A stretch of DNA of 64,000 bases from Lactobacillus helsingborgensis (GTDB lineage Bacteria; Bacillota; Bacilli; Lactobacillales; Lactobacillaceae). The notes below the pieces were generated by a model. It was not told the DNA's origin, searched no databases, and saw only the letters and a program-made list of their open reading frames with translations. A program made the translations under genes and the position numbers. The stretch is from positions 843,755 to 907,754 of the forward strand of contig NZ_KQ034046.1 in NCBI RefSeq assembly GCF_000970855.1, given 5' to 3'. Positions 16,813 to 25,581 of this stretch are shown here, piece after piece (the first letter of the stretch is position 1; each line of letters begins with the position of its first letter).

Positions 16813-16851
16813 AAAAAAAAGACAGAAATGATATTCATTTCTGTCTTTTTT
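16813..16851. terminator. Bidirectional terminator between holA and rpsT
   Basis: AAAAAAGACAGAAATG and CATTTCTGTCTTTTTT form a long perfect stem with T runs on both strands, serving both convergent genes. Confidence 0.9.
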
Positions 16852-16872
16852 GATTATTAATAATCAAGATCA

Positions 16873-17124
16873 TTATTTTGCAAGTTTTGCTAAACGACTC
16901 TTATCGCGGTTAGCTTTATTTTTGTGAATAAGACCTTTGGAAGCGGCCTTATCTAATGCACGAGCTGCTTCTACATGTAATTCGGAGGCGTTCTCAGCAC
17001 CAGCTGCTTGAGCAGTCTTGAACTTCTTAATAGCAGTTCTTAATTTGTTCATTTGAGCGGCATTGCGCTTTCTAGTAGCATCTTGAGTCTTAACACGCTT
17101 AATAGCTGATTTAATTTGTGGCAT
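16873..17124 (-). CDS. rpsT: 30S ribosomal protein bS20
   Basis: The 83-residue basic protein begins [14 protein letters not shown] and continues with [16 protein letters not shown] and a [20 protein letters not shown] end ([19 protein letters not shown]), the standard S20 pattern of lysine-rich helices binding the 5' domain of 16S rRNA. It has its own promoter (17163-17191) and a GGAGGTG Shine-Dalgarno sequence, and is divergent from rpsO. Confidence 0.97.
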   Translation of the reverse strand: MPQIKSAIKRVKTQDATRKRNAAQMNKLRTAIKKFKTAQAAGAENASELHVEAARALDKAASKGLIHKNKANRDKSRLAKLAK

Positions 17125-17162
17125 AAAAATTCACCTCCATCAATCGTAATTCTACTTTATAG

Positions 17163-17191
17163 ATTATACTGAAAGATAAATGCAGATGCAA
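17163..17191 (-). promoter_or_regulatory. rpsT promoter
   Basis: Minus strand: TTGCAT, a 17-base spacer, TATAAT. It is about 40 bases before the rpsT start codon and back-to-back with the rpsO promoter. Confidence 0.8.
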
Positions 17192-17203
17192 GATAAATTA
17201 TAC

Positions 17204-17232
17204 TTGCTTTTTAAAAAAATTGTCTGTATTAT
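17204..17232 (+). promoter_or_regulatory. rpsO promoter
   Basis: TTGCTT (17204-17209), a 17-base spacer and TATTAT (17227-17232); an overlapping TATACT begins at 17230. Transcription should start near 17240. Confidence 0.7.
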
Positions 17233-17239
17233 ACTATTG

Positions 17240-17324
17240 TTGTGAACCGTTAACGCTGTTTGCGCGCTCACACCTGACGGTTAACGTTGTTAACGGCAAT
17301 TATTCTAGTGAAAGGTGAAAAATA
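17240..17324 (+). promoter_or_regulatory. Structured rpsO leader, candidate S15 autoregulatory site
   Basis: The 85-base leader holds three copies of the self-complementary hexamer GTTAAC (17249-17254, 17280-17285, 17289-17294). CCGTTAAC at 17247-17254 can pair perfectly with GTTAACGG at 17289-17296, or less fully with the middle copy, so alternative folds compete. S15 of many bacteria represses its own translation by binding a leader junction; whether this is such a site is inference. Confidence 0.45.
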
Positions 17325-17594
17325 ATGGCAATTTCAAAAGCAGAAAAAGATGAAATAATTAAAAATTTTGCGACTCACGAAGGTGACACTGGTTCAACTG
17401 AAGTTCAAGTTGCAATCTTGACTACTGATATTAACAATCTGACTGAGCATATGAGAAATCACTCACATGATCACCACTCTTATGTTGGTTTGTTAAAGAA
17501 AATTGGTCACCGTCGTAACTTACTTCGTTATTTACAGAATAAGGATATTAATCGTTATCGTGAATTAATTAAGAAATTAGGTTTACGTCGTTAA
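17325..17594 (+). CDS. rpsO: 30S ribosomal protein uS15
   Basis: The 89-residue protein starts [32 protein letters not shown] and contains the rRNA-binding segment [23 protein letters not shown], all standard for S15, an early binder of the 16S central domain. ATG at 17325 follows GAAAGGTG. It is a single-gene unit with its own promoter, structured leader and terminator. Confidence 0.98.
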   Translation: MAISKAEKDEIIKNFATHEGDTGSTEVQVAILTTDINNLTEHMRNHSHDHHSYVGLLKKIGHRRNLLRYLQNKDINRYRELIKKLGLRR

Positions 17595-17610
17595 TTTCAT
17601 TTGCAATGTC

Positions 17611-17645
17611 AAAAAGCTGGTTCAAAGTTTTGAACTGGCTTTTTT
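17611..17645 (+). terminator. rpsO terminator
   Basis: AAAAAGCTGGTTCAAA pairs with TTTGAACTGGCTTTTT (two G-U pairs) and continues into T-rich sequence. Confidence 0.85.
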
Positions 17646-17649
17646 ATTT

Positions 17650-17677
17650 TTGTCAAACTGCTATTTTATGCTAGAAT
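17650..17677 (+). promoter_or_regulatory. rnjB promoter
   Basis: TTGTCA (17650-17655), a 16-base spacer and TAGAAT (17672-17677), directly after the rpsO terminator and about 80 bases before the rnjB start codon. Confidence 0.65.
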
Positions 17678-17756
17678 AAAAAAAGATACTTTTTACGTTG
17701 TGATCACACGATCCCTAAATAACAACTGAATAGAAAATTAAAGAAAAGGAAATATA

Positions 17757-19541
17757 ATGACTGATCAAGTTAAAATTATGATTCTGAGCGGTGTTCGTGA
17801 ACAAGGAAAAGACATGTTCGCCGTTCAAGTTAATGATGAAATTTTTGTTCTTGATGCCGGTCTTAAATATCCTGATAGTACGTTGTTTGGAATTGATTTG
17901 GTTATTCCAGATCTGGACTTTTTTGAACAATACGGCGATCAGGTTGTCGGCATCTTTTTAACACACGGACATGCTGATTCTATCGGCGCTTTGCCTTATA
18001 TCTTACGCCAGTACGACATACCCGTTTTTGGTTCACAACTAACAATTGAACTAGCCAAGATTACTGTTAAACGCGAAAACAAACGTTGCAAAAATAGTCT
18101 TTTTCATGTGATCGATGCAGATACTGAGATTGAATTTAAGAATGCTAATATCTCATTTTTCCCTACAACACACTCTATTCCTGACTCTTTGGGAATTGAT
18201 GTGCATACCCCTGCAGGTGAAGTTGTTTACACAGGAGATTTCAAATTTGATCCTTCAGCAGCACCCAAATACCGCACGGATCTGGATCGTTTAGCAGAAA
18301 TAGCACATAAAAAGGTATTGGCACTGTTAAGTGATTCTTCCAATGCTGAAGCATCACTTCCTAACGTTGCAGAACAGGATATTGGGGATTATGTAACGAA
18401 TGTTTTTCGTAATGCCAAGGGCAGAGTAATTGTAGCGGCTAAAGCTTCTAATTTAATCAGAATTCAAGAAGTATTAAATGCCGCGCATAAAACCGGCAGA
18501 CGTGTTTTATTGACTGGCAGAGACTTAGCTAAAATAGTGCGAACAGCTATGAGCTTGGGTTATCTAACAGTTCCTAAAGGTCTGTTAATGCGGGTTAAAA
18601 ATTTAAAAGAAACTCCTGATGAAAAAACCGTCATTCTTGAAACGGGTCAAATGGGAGAACCTTTAAATTCCTTGCAAAAAATGGCTAAAAAGCGCCATAG
18701 CATGATCACAATTCATAAAGGCGATTTGGTTTTTATTGCTACAACACCGTCGCATTCTGTTGAAACGATTGTGGCGCAAACTAGTGATCTGGTTTATCGT
18801 GCTGGAGGCACTGTTATCCAGCTTGGTAAAGCTAAACACACTAGTGGTCACGCTACCGGCAGGGATCTCCAACTTCTAATTGGTATCTTAAAGCCCCAGT
18901 TCTTAATTCCTGTAATTGGTGAATACAGACTGCTTGAGGTTCATAAAGATTTAGCTATCAGAGCCGGACTAAAAAGAGAAAATATTTTTATCACGAAAAA
19001 TGGTGATTGCTTAAGCTACGATTTTAACCAAGAACGACTTTACCTGACTGATCCGGTTCCAGGAGAAGATACAATGATTGACGGCTCTGGTATTGGCGAT
19101 GTTGGCAACATCGTACTGCGCGATCGTGAAGTATTGTCAGATGATGGTATTTTTATTGCTGTAGTTACGATTGACCGGCGTAAGAAAAAAATTATAGCTC
19201 AACCACAGGTAACAAGTCGGGGCTTTGTTTATATTAAGGCCAACCAGCAGTTAATGCGTGACAGCATTGAATTGATTAAAAAAACTATTAACAACAATTT
19301 TGAACATAAAAAATTTGATTGGACTGAAATTAAACAAGATGTCCGTAACGATTTGGAAAAGTTTTTATATCGTAAAACAAATCGCAGACCAGTGGTTTTA
19401 CCAGTAGTAATGGAGGTTAATCAGAATCGCCACCGTGCTATGCAAAAAAGAAATAGCAAGAATGAGCAGACGAAGGAAGAAACCCATCATCCAGTTGATG
19501 TTAATAAGACTGGCCAAAGGATTGTCAAGAAAGATAAATAA
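17757..19541 (+). CDS. rnjB: Ribonuclease J2
   Basis: This paralogue and partner of RNase J1 is 594 residues with the same layout: metallo-beta-lactamase, beta-CASP and C-terminal domain (KFLYRKTNRRPVVLPV). The zinc motif is degenerate, LTHGHADSIGALPY: the final histidine of HxHxDH is serine at residue 75, whereas RnjA has histidine. TTHSIPDSLG, VYTGDFKFD and HTSGHA are kept. RNase J2 proteins are known to be weaker nucleases that act in a J1-J2 complex, consistent with this change. A charged tail of about 40 residues follows the last domain. The stop overlaps the next gene by one base. Confidence 0.95.
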   Translation: MTDQVKIMILSGVREQGKDMFAVQVNDEIFVLDAGLKYPDSTLFGIDLVIPDLDFFEQYGDQVVGIFLTHGHADSIGALPYILRQYDIPVFGSQLTIELAKITVKRENKRCKNSLFHVIDADTEIEFKNANISFFPTTHSIPDSLGIDVHTPAGEVVYTGDFKFDPSAAPKYRTDLDRLAEIAHKKVLALLSDSSNAEASLPNVAEQDIGDYVTNVFRNAKGRVIVAAKASNLIRIQEVLNAAHKTGRRVLLTGRDLAKIVRTAMSLGYLTVPKGLLMRVKNLKETPDEKTVILETGQMGEPLNSLQKMAKKRHSMITIHKGDLVFIATTPSHSVETIVAQTSDLVYRAGGTVIQLGKAKHTSGHATGRDLQLLIGILKPQFLIPVIGEYRLLEVHKDLAIRAGLKRENIFITKNGDCLSYDFNQERLYLTDPVPGEDTMIDGSGIGDVGNIVLRDREVLSDDGIFIAVVTIDRRKKKIIAQPQVTSRGFVYIKANQQLMRDSIELIKKTINNNFEHKKFDWTEIKQDVRNDLEKFLYRKTNRRPVVLPVVMEVNQNRHRAMQKRNSKNEQTKEETHHPVDVNKTGQRIVKKDK

Positions 19542-20374
19542 TGACGTCGTTAAGTCAAAAAAATTTGCTTAATTTGGCAAATAAAGTTGCAACAAATGGT
19601 GACTTTCCCCAAGCAGTTCAATATTTGGAAGAAGCTTTACGAGATGGCTACAGTGAGACAATTGTTCTCAATCTTTGTCAGATGTACATTAAGAATGGGC
19701 AGAATTATTCAGCCTATGAACTAATTAAAGAAGAAAAAGATTTATTTACTGATGCCCAAGTTTTCTCTGTTTATAGTAAAGTTTTACAGGCGAATAACTT
19801 TTTGATTGAAGCACTTGAAGTGAAAAATATTACCGGTTATGATTTGCCGGATAAAATTCAGCCTGTTCCTTTGAAAGAGCAGCAGCAAATAATGCTCAAT
19901 TTTAAAGGAAAAAGCAAACCGACAAAATTTGACTATGAGCAACTTTTTAAACTTGATTTAATTAACTTCCAAAATTATGCTCAAAGCTTACTAATTGATC
20001 CTAGCTTGAATTTTGCTAGCCGCATAGTTTTATGTGAGGATTTATTTCGCTTAGGCATTAAGGAAAAGTTCAAGGTATTAGTGTTAGGGCAGACTGAGGA
20101 GTTTATCCCGCAAAAAATTAACTTGCTTGAAAAAGAGCCAATTTATCGTGAAGTTGTTTCTGGTATTGGATCGAGATATTATCATAAACCGAGCCAACTT
20201 CCAGCGGTTTTAGGCGAAGTAAATTTGATTTTAGGCAGTCTTTATCCTAAACTAAGTAAGTATGTTGATGATCCAGATAGTTTTGCCAGTGATATTGCTT
20301 CATATATTGAAAACCAAGATGGTAGGAGCAATCAAAAACTGTTTGAGAGAATTGATCATAATATATCCGAATAA
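19541..20374 (+). CDS. TPR-like protein of unknown function downstream of rnjB
   Basis: A soluble 277-residue protein. The first 100 residues look like two or three tetratricopeptide-type helix pairs (LANKVATNGDFPQAVQYLEEAL; LNLCQMYIKNGQNYSAYELIKE). The remainder contains a DYEQLFKLDLINFQNYAQSLLIDPSL segment and helical sequence I do not recognise. No enzyme motif, signal peptide or membrane span is visible. It starts at the last base of the rnjB stop, so it is cotranslated with rnjB; a role with RNA decay is suggested only by that position. The tuf promoter follows immediately. Confidence 0.75.
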   Translation: MTSLSQKNLLNLANKVATNGDFPQAVQYLEEALRDGYSETIVLNLCQMYIKNGQNYSAYELIKEEKDLFTDAQVFSVYSKVLQANNFLIEALEVKNITGYDLPDKIQPVPLKEQQQIMLNFKGKSKPTKFDYEQLFKLDLINFQNYAQSLLIDPSLNFASRIVLCEDLFRLGIKEKFKVLVLGQTEEFIPQKINLLEKEPIYREVVSGIGSRYYHKPSQLPAVLGEVNLILGSLYPKLSKYVDDPDSFASDIASYIENQDGRSNQKLFERIDHNISE

Positions 20375-20389
20375 AATTGGACAAATACC

Positions 20390-20417
20390 TTTACTTTTTC
20401 AAAGTATTTAGTATAAT
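20390..20417 (+). promoter_or_regulatory. tuf promoter
   Basis: TTTACT (20390-20395), a 16-base spacer and a perfect TATAAT (20412-20417). The transcript should begin near 20424, giving a leader of about 135 bases. Confidence 0.75.
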
Positions 20418-20423
20418 AGCAAA

Positions 20424-20542
20424 GGACGTTTTCATTAGGCATGGCTCTATGCATTAAAATACTAGGCATTTGCCAATGAAAGTAGTACAATATTCAACAG
20501 AGAACTATCCGTTACTTACTCAACGGACTTCTTGCAAATTTA
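20424..20542 (+). promoter_or_regulatory. Structured tuf leader
   Basis: Two stems are visible. TTTCATTAGGCA (20430-20441) pairs with TGCCAATGAAA (20471-20481) with one bulge, enclosing an inner ATGC/GCAT helix. TCCGTT (20508-20513) pairs with AACGGA (20522-20527) around an 8-base loop. Neither is followed by a U run, so they are not terminators. I recognise no known leader family. Confidence 0.45.
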
Positions 20543-20558
20543 CAGGAGGGTCATTTTA

Positions 20559-21749
20559 ATGGCAGAAAAAGAACATTACGTTAGAACAAAGCCACACGTA
20601 AACATTGGTACTATCGGTCACGTTGACCATGGTAAAACCACTTTAACAGCGGCTATTACTAAAGTTTTATCAGAAAAGGGCTTGGCTAAGGCTGAAGATT
20701 ACTCAGAAATTGATGCTGCGCCAGAAGAAAAAGAACGTGGTATTACTATCAATACCGCTCACGTAGAGTACGAAACTGAAAATCGTCACTACGCCCACAT
20801 GGATGCCCCAGGTCACGCTGACTACATCAAGAACATGATTACTGGTGCTGCTCAAATGGATGGAGCTATCTTAGTTGTTGCGGCAACTGATGGTCCTATG
20901 CCTCAAACTCGTGAACACATTTTGCTTGCTCGTCAAGTTGGTGTTAACTACATCGTTGTTTTCTTAAACAAGACTGACTTAGTTGACGACCCAGAATTGA
21001 TCGACTTAGTTGAAATGGAAGTTCGTGACTTATTAACTGAATACGATTACCCTGGTGATGATATTCCAGTTATCCGTGGCTCAGCTTTGAAGGCATTACA
21101 AGGCGACAAGGAACAAGAAGAAGTTATTTTGAAGTTGATGGATACAGTTGATGAATATATCCCAACTCCAGAACGTCAAACTGACAAGCCTTTCTTAATG
21201 CCAGTTGAAGATGTCTTCACTATTACTGGTCGTGGTACTGTTGCTTCTGGTCGTATTGATCGTGGTACAGTTAAGATCGGTGATGAAGTTGAAATTGTTG
21301 GTTTAGTTGATAAAGTTCTTAAATCAGTTGTTACTGGTTTGGAAATGTTCCACAAGACTTTGGACTTAGGTGAAGCCGGAGATAATGTCGGTGTATTGCT
21401 TCGTGGTATTGACCGTGACCAAGTTGTTCGTGGACAAGTTCTAGCTGCACCTGGCTCAATTCAAACTCACCACGAGTTTAAGGGTCAAGTTTACGTACTG
21501 AAGAAGGAAGAAGGAGGACGTCATACTCCATTCTTCTCAGACTACCGTCCGCAATTCTATTTCCACACTACTGATATTACAGGTGAAATTGAATTACCAG
21601 AAGGTACTGAAATGGTTATGCCTGGTGATAACACAGAGTTTACTGTTAACTTAATTAAACCAGCAGCCATTGAAAAGGGTACTAAGTTCACTATCCGTGA
21701 AGGTGGTCGTACTGTTGGTGCTGGTCAAGTTACTGAAATTCTTGACTAG
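20559..21749 (+). CDS. tuf: Elongation factor Tu
   Basis: GTPase that delivers aminoacyl-tRNA to the ribosome; 396 residues from the ATG at 20559, preceded by AGGAGGG. Motifs are GHVDHGKTT (G1), RGITI (G2), DAPGHADY (G3) and NKTD (G4), followed by domains II and III ending in [13 protein letters not shown]. Upstream in-frame starts would put the Shine-Dalgarno sequence inside the gene. Codon choice is visibly more restricted than in its neighbours (GGT, GAA, CGT), as expected for a very highly expressed gene. Confidence 0.98.
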   Translation: MAEKEHYVRTKPHVNIGTIGHVDHGKTTLTAAITKVLSEKGLAKAEDYSEIDAAPEEKERGITINTAHVEYETENRHYAHMDAPGHADYIKNMITGAAQMDGAILVVAATDGPMPQTREHILLARQVGVNYIVVFLNKTDLVDDPELIDLVEMEVRDLLTEYDYPGDDIPVIRGSALKALQGDKEQEEVILKLMDTVDEYIPTPERQTDKPFLMPVEDVFTITGRGTVASGRIDRGTVKIGDEVEIVGLVDKVLKSVVTGLEMFHKTLDLGEAGDNVGVLLRGIDRDQVVRGQVLAAPGSIQTHHEFKGQVYVLKKEEGGRHTPFFSDYRPQFYFHTTDITGEIELPEGTEMVMPGDNTEFTVNLIKPAAIEKGTKFTIREGGRTVGAGQVTEILD

Positions 21750-21767
21750 TTCGTTAAAAGACAGTTT

Positions 21768-21805
21768 AAAAAGATGTACTTCTTCATAGAAGTACATCTT
21801 TTTTT
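21768..21805 (+). terminator. tuf terminator
   Basis: AAAAAGATGTACTTCT, loop TCAT, AGAAGTACATCTTTTTTT: a long perfect stem with a U run. Confidence 0.92.
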
Positions 21806-21813
21806 GCCTAAAT

Positions 21814-21842
21814 TTGTTTTTTACGAGCGTTTAATGTAAGAT
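21814..21842 (+). promoter_or_regulatory. tig promoter
   Basis: TTGTTT (21814-21819), a 17-base spacer and TAAGAT (21837-21842), about 50 bases before the trigger factor start. Confidence 0.6.
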
Positions 21843-21893
21843 AATTTAGTATGTAACGATGCAATTTAACTTGACATTGGAGGTATTTAATTA

Positions 21894-23219
21894 ATGTCTG
21901 TAAAATGGAATAAAACCGATAAAACTACCGGTGAACTTACTTTTGATATTCCCCAAGCTGAAGTAAAGCGTGGGCTAGATCAAGCATTTAAGAGAGTGAA
22001 AAATAGTCTGCGTGTCCCGGGCTTTAGAAAAGGACACGTTTCCCGTGTTATTTTTGATCAGTATTACGGTGAAGAATCATTATATGAAGACGCATTAAAC
22101 ATCGTTTTACCAGCAGCATATTCTGCTGCTATCAAAGAAGCTGATGTTGCTGCTGTTGGTCAACCTCAAATTTTGCCTGTTTCAATGGAAAAGGGTAAGG
22201 ACTGGCAAATGAAAGCCACAGTTACTGTTGAACCAGAAGTTAAATTAGGTGAATACAAGGGAATTGAAGTTCCTAAGCAAAATACTCGCGTTTATGCCAA
22301 AGATATCGATGCCAAGCTAAAGGAAGAACGCGAAAAGAATGCTGAATTAGTCTTGAAAAAGAGCGCTGCAGCTAAGGGCGATACCGTAACTATTGACTAT
22401 AAAGGTACAATTGACGATAAAGCTTTTGATGGTGGCTCTGCAGACGATTACTCGCTTGAACTAGGTTCTAACACATTTATCCCTGGCTTTGAAGACCAAT
22501 TGATTGGTCATAAAGCTGGAGATGATGTTGATGTTGTTGTAACTTTCCCTGAAGATTATGGAGCAAAAGATTTAGCTGGAAAAGAAGCTCACTTTGCAAC
22601 TAAGATTCATGAAGTAAAATCAAAGCAATTACCTAAATTAGATGATGAATTTGCTAAAGATGTAGATGACTCGGTAGATACTCTTGATGACCTCAAAGAA
22701 AAGATCAAGAAGGACTTGAAAGCTCAAAAAGAAGATTCTGCAAAAGAAGAAATTGAGCAAGCAGCTATCGAAGGTGCAGTTAATAATGCTACCATTGATA
22801 AAATTCCAGATGCAATGATTCAAGAAGATATTAATACCCAAATGAATCAATATCTAGGAAATATGCAACGCCAAGGTATTAGTCCAGAAACTTACTACAA
22901 GATAACTAATACTACTGAAGCACAATTACGCTCACAATTTGCTAAGGATGCTGAAGAAAGAGTAAAAACTAACTTGGTTCTTGAAGCTATTGTCAAAAAA
23001 GAAGAAATTAAAGCTTCAAAAGAAGAAATTGACAAGGAAATTAAGAACTTAGCCAGTGAATACAACATGGACGAAAAGACTGTCCGTAATACTCTGACTG
23101 ATGATATGCTTTCTCATGACATTAATGTGCGTAAAGCAATTGACATTGTTGCTGACAGCGCAAAGCAAGTTGCAAAATCCAAAATAAAAGAAGACGAAAA
23201 AAAGTCTGATAAAAAATAG
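21894..23219 (+). CDS. tig: Trigger factor, ribosome-bound chaperone and prolyl isomerase
   Basis: The 441-residue protein has three domains: an N-terminal ribosome-binding domain with the signature [11 protein letters not shown] near residue 44, a central FKBP-type prolyl isomerase domain ([20 protein letters not shown], about 162-245) and a long helical C-terminal chaperone domain ending in a lysine-rich tail. It meets nascent chains at the ribosome exit. ATG at 21894 follows TGGAGG. It has its own promoter and terminator between tuf and clpX, the common tig-clpX-engB order of Firmicutes. Confidence 0.97.
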   Translation: MSVKWNKTDKTTGELTFDIPQAEVKRGLDQAFKRVKNSLRVPGFRKGHVSRVIFDQYYGEESLYEDALNIVLPAAYSAAIKEADVAAVGQPQILPVSMEKGKDWQMKATVTVEPEVKLGEYKGIEVPKQNTRVYAKDIDAKLKEEREKNAELVLKKSAAAKGDTVTIDYKGTIDDKAFDGGSADDYSLELGSNTFIPGFEDQLIGHKAGDDVDVVVTFPEDYGAKDLAGKEAHFATKIHEVKSKQLPKLDDEFAKDVDDSVDTLDDLKEKIKKDLKAQKEDSAKEEIEQAAIEGAVNNATIDKIPDAMIQEDINTQMNQYLGNMQRQGISPETYYKITNTTEAQLRSQFAKDAEERVKTNLVLEAIVKKEEIKASKEEIDKEIKNLASEYNMDEKTVRNTLTDDMLSHDINVRKAIDIVADSAKQVAKSKIKEDEKKSDKK

Positions 23220-23238
23220 GATTTATCTCTGAAATACT

Positions 23239-23267
23239 GAGGCAGTGTCATACTGCCTCTTTATTTT
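23239..23267 (+). terminator. tig terminator
   Basis: GAGGCAGT, loop GTCAT, ACTGCCTC, then TTTATTTT. Confidence 0.8.
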
Positions 23268-23342
23268 ATCTCCGAGCAAAAAATTCATGTATAGCCTCTA
23301 TTTTATGCTAACCTTAAAGTTGAAGATATGAGGAGGAATATG

Positions 23343-24623
23343 ATGGCATCACAATTTACTGATCAACAAGAGGAAATTAAATGTTCCTTTTGTGATAAAA
23401 CACAAGATCAAGTTAAAAAGATGATTGCTGGTAATGGTGTTTATATTTGTAATGAGTGTGTGGATTTATCAAAAAGAATTATTGATGATGAATTGAAATC
23501 TGACTCATTAAAAAAGGCACGTGATTTACCTAAGCCAATGGAAATAAAAAAGCAGCTTGATCAATATGTTATTGGGCAAGAACGTGCTAAAAAAATTCTT
23601 TCGGTTGCTGTATATAACCACTATAAACGTGTCACCCAAATGGACGTAGATTCTTCAACCGAATTACAAAAATCAAATATTGCTTTGATCGGACCAACTG
23701 GGTCAGGAAAAACTTATTTAGCCCAAACATTGGCTAAAATATTAGATGTGCCTTTTGCTATTGCAGATGCAACTACTTTAACTGAGGCTGGTTATGTCGG
23801 TGAAGACGTTGAAAACATTTTGCTTAAGTTATTGCAAAATGCCGATTATGATATTGAGCGTGCAGAACGCGGCATTGTTTATATAGATGAAATTGATAAA
23901 ATTTCTAAAAAGTCTGAAAATGTCTCGATTACCCGTGATGTTTCTGGCGAAGGTGTACAACAATCTTTACTGAAAATTTTGGAAGGTACAATTGCTTCTG
24001 TGCCACCTCAAGGTGGTCGTAAGCATCCACAGCAAGAATTAATTCAGATTGACACTACGAATATCTTATTTATTGTCGGTGGTGCTTTTGACGGCATTGA
24101 GCAGATCGTTAAAAATCGTCTGGGCAAAAAAATAATAGGTTTTAGTGCTGAAAATGAATTGAATAAAGTTCAGGATGATTCCTGGACAGAACATCTGACG
24201 ACAGGTGACTTGGTTAAATTTGGCTTAATTCCGGAATTTATCGGAAGAATACCTATAATTGCTACTTTGGATAAACTTGACAGTGCTGATTTAGTAAGAA
24301 TTTTGACTGAGCCAAAGAATGCTCTAGTCAAACAATATAAGAAACTATTGTCACTTGATCAAGTCAACTTAGAGTTCACTGAGGAAGCTTTAAAGGCGAT
24401 AGCTGATTTGGCAATCGAACGTAATATGGGTGCTCGAGGTTTGCGTACTATAATTGAAAACGCGATGATGGGTATCATGTATAAAACGCCAAGTGAACCG
24501 GACATTGAAAAAGTAAAAGTTACTAAAGATGTAATTGAGAGTAACGCTGATCCTGAAGTAACTCGCCGTGAAGATGATAATCCAGAAGATAATTTGGAAA
24601 TAAAGGCTGCTAATGATCATTAA
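23343..24623 (+). CDS. clpX: ClpX, ATPase subunit of the ClpXP protease
   Basis: AAA+ unfoldase that feeds proteins to ClpP. The 426-residue protein has an N-terminal C4 zinc-binding domain (CSFC near residue 13 and CNEC near 35), Walker A GPTGSGKT near 118, Walker [11 protein letters not shown] near 180, a pore-loop region, and sensor GARGLR near 365. GAGGAGG at 23329-23335 places the start at the ATG of 23343 (or the adjacent one at 23340); the ATG at 23328 would include the ribosome-binding site. Its last 11 bases overlap engB. Confidence 0.97.
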   Translation: MASQFTDQQEEIKCSFCDKTQDQVKKMIAGNGVYICNECVDLSKRIIDDELKSDSLKKARDLPKPMEIKKQLDQYVIGQERAKKILSVAVYNHYKRVTQMDVDSSTELQKSNIALIGPTGSGKTYLAQTLAKILDVPFAIADATTLTEAGYVGEDVENILLKLLQNADYDIERAERGIVYIDEIDKISKKSENVSITRDVSGEGVQQSLLKILEGTIASVPPQGGRKHPQQELIQIDTTNILFIVGGAFDGIEQIVKNRLGKKIIGFSAENELNKVQDDSWTEHLTTGDLVKFGLIPEFIGRIPIIATLDKLDSADLVRILTEPKNALVKQYKKLLSLDQVNLEFTEEALKAIADLAIERNMGARGLRTIIENAMMGIMYKTPSEPDIEKVKVTKDVIESNADPEVTRREDDNPEDNLEIKAANDH

Positions 24624-25197
24624 AAATAGTTCATACGCTATTAGTGCAGTCCGAGAGGAACAATATCCAACTGATAATTTACCGGAAATTGCACTTTCAG
24701 GACGCTCAAATGTGGGTAAATCAAGCTTAATTAACACATTGTTAGGCCGTAAAAATTTAGCGCGGACGTCGGGTCAACCGGGTAAGACGCAAACACTAAA
24801 TTTTTATCTAGTTAACGATGACTTTTACCTAGTTGATGTTCCTGGATATGGTTATGCCAGAGTTTCGCAAAAGAAAAGACAGCAGTTCGGCGAAATGATT
24901 CAAGATTATCTGGAAACCAGAGCAAACTTGCAAGGTTTAATCATTTTAATCGATGGTCGCCATGATCCTACAAAAGATGATATAGCCATGTATAATTATG
25001 CGCTTTATTTAAATCTACCGATTTTGGTGGTTTGCACAAAAATTGACAAGATTAAGAAAAATCAGCGAAATCAGGTCCTCAGTGCATTAAGTCATAAGCT
25101 TGATCTAAAGCACGATAACGTGGAAGTCCTTACTTTTAGTTCAGTTCAAAAATTACATGTCAAAGAAGTGTGGCAATGGATTGAACAAAATCTGTAA
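24613..25197 (+). CDS. engB: Ribosome biogenesis GTPase EngB (YsxC/YihA)
   Basis: An essential GTPase of 194 residues in 50S subunit assembly. G motifs are [15 protein letters not shown] (G1, near 29-43), QPGKTQTLN (G2), [10 protein letters not shown] (G3) and CTKIDK (G4). ATG at 24613 lies inside clpX, so the two are translationally coupled, the usual arrangement. A bidirectional terminator follows, shared with the small minus-strand gene. Confidence 0.96.
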   Translation: MIIKNSSYAISAVREEQYPTDNLPEIALSGRSNVGKSSLINTLLGRKNLARTSGQPGKTQTLNFYLVNDDFYLVDVPGYGYARVSQKKRQQFGEMIQDYLETRANLQGLIILIDGRHDPTKDDIAMYNYALYLNLPILVVCTKIDKIKKNQRNQVLSALSHKLDLKHDNVEVLTFSSVQKLHVKEVWQWIEQNL

Positions 25198-25206
25198 ATT
25201 TGTAAG

Positions 25207-25239
25207 AAAAAAATGGTTCTCTTAGGAGAACCATTTTTA
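25207..25239. terminator. Bidirectional terminator between engB and the small minus-strand gene
   Basis: AAAAAAATGGTTCTC, loop TTAG, GAGAACCATTTTTAT. Long A and T tracts flank the stem on both strands; its right edge overlaps the stop codon of the 42-residue gene. Confidence 0.85.
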
Positions 25240-25365
25240 TTTATCCTTTTGCTTGTCTTTTTCGTCTTTGTCTTTGGTGAACTTTTTCTTTTTATCTTTT
25301 GGCACTGTCGCAAATTTATCGAATAGTTTTTCTAGTTCATCTTGTTTTTTGAATGTTAAACCCAT
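25237..25365 (-). CDS. Small lysine-rich protein of 42 residues
   Basis: The minus strand has ATG at 25365, stop TAA at 25237 and a good Shine-Dalgarno sequence (GGAAGGAA) about 9 bases upstream. The product starts MGLTFKKQDELEKLFDKFA and then becomes a repetitive K/D/E tail. The N-terminus resembles a family of tiny proteins in streptococci and lactobacilli (named SPJ_0845 family in public annotation, as I recall it); no function is known. It ends exactly in a terminator shared with engB, which supports a real gene. The remaining 216 bases up to uvrC show only AT-rich sequence and possible promoters. Confidence 0.7.
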   Translation of the reverse strand: MGLTFKKQDELEKLFDKFATVPKDKKKKFTKDKDEKDKQKDK

Positions 25366-25581
25366 AATTAAATTCCTTCCTGATTTCATTATAATAAAAA
25401 TAATATTAAGTAGCTAGCTAGATTTTTGAACTAAGTTTAAATAATATTATTTATGTAAAGCAAACAGATAATGATTATAATAATTTAAGTAATAGCATAA
25501 AGTGTTTAATGAGCAAAAGCAAATTTCAAACGGTAAATTATATGTTAAAATAATATAGCTGATTTTGGAGGGAGTGATTTT

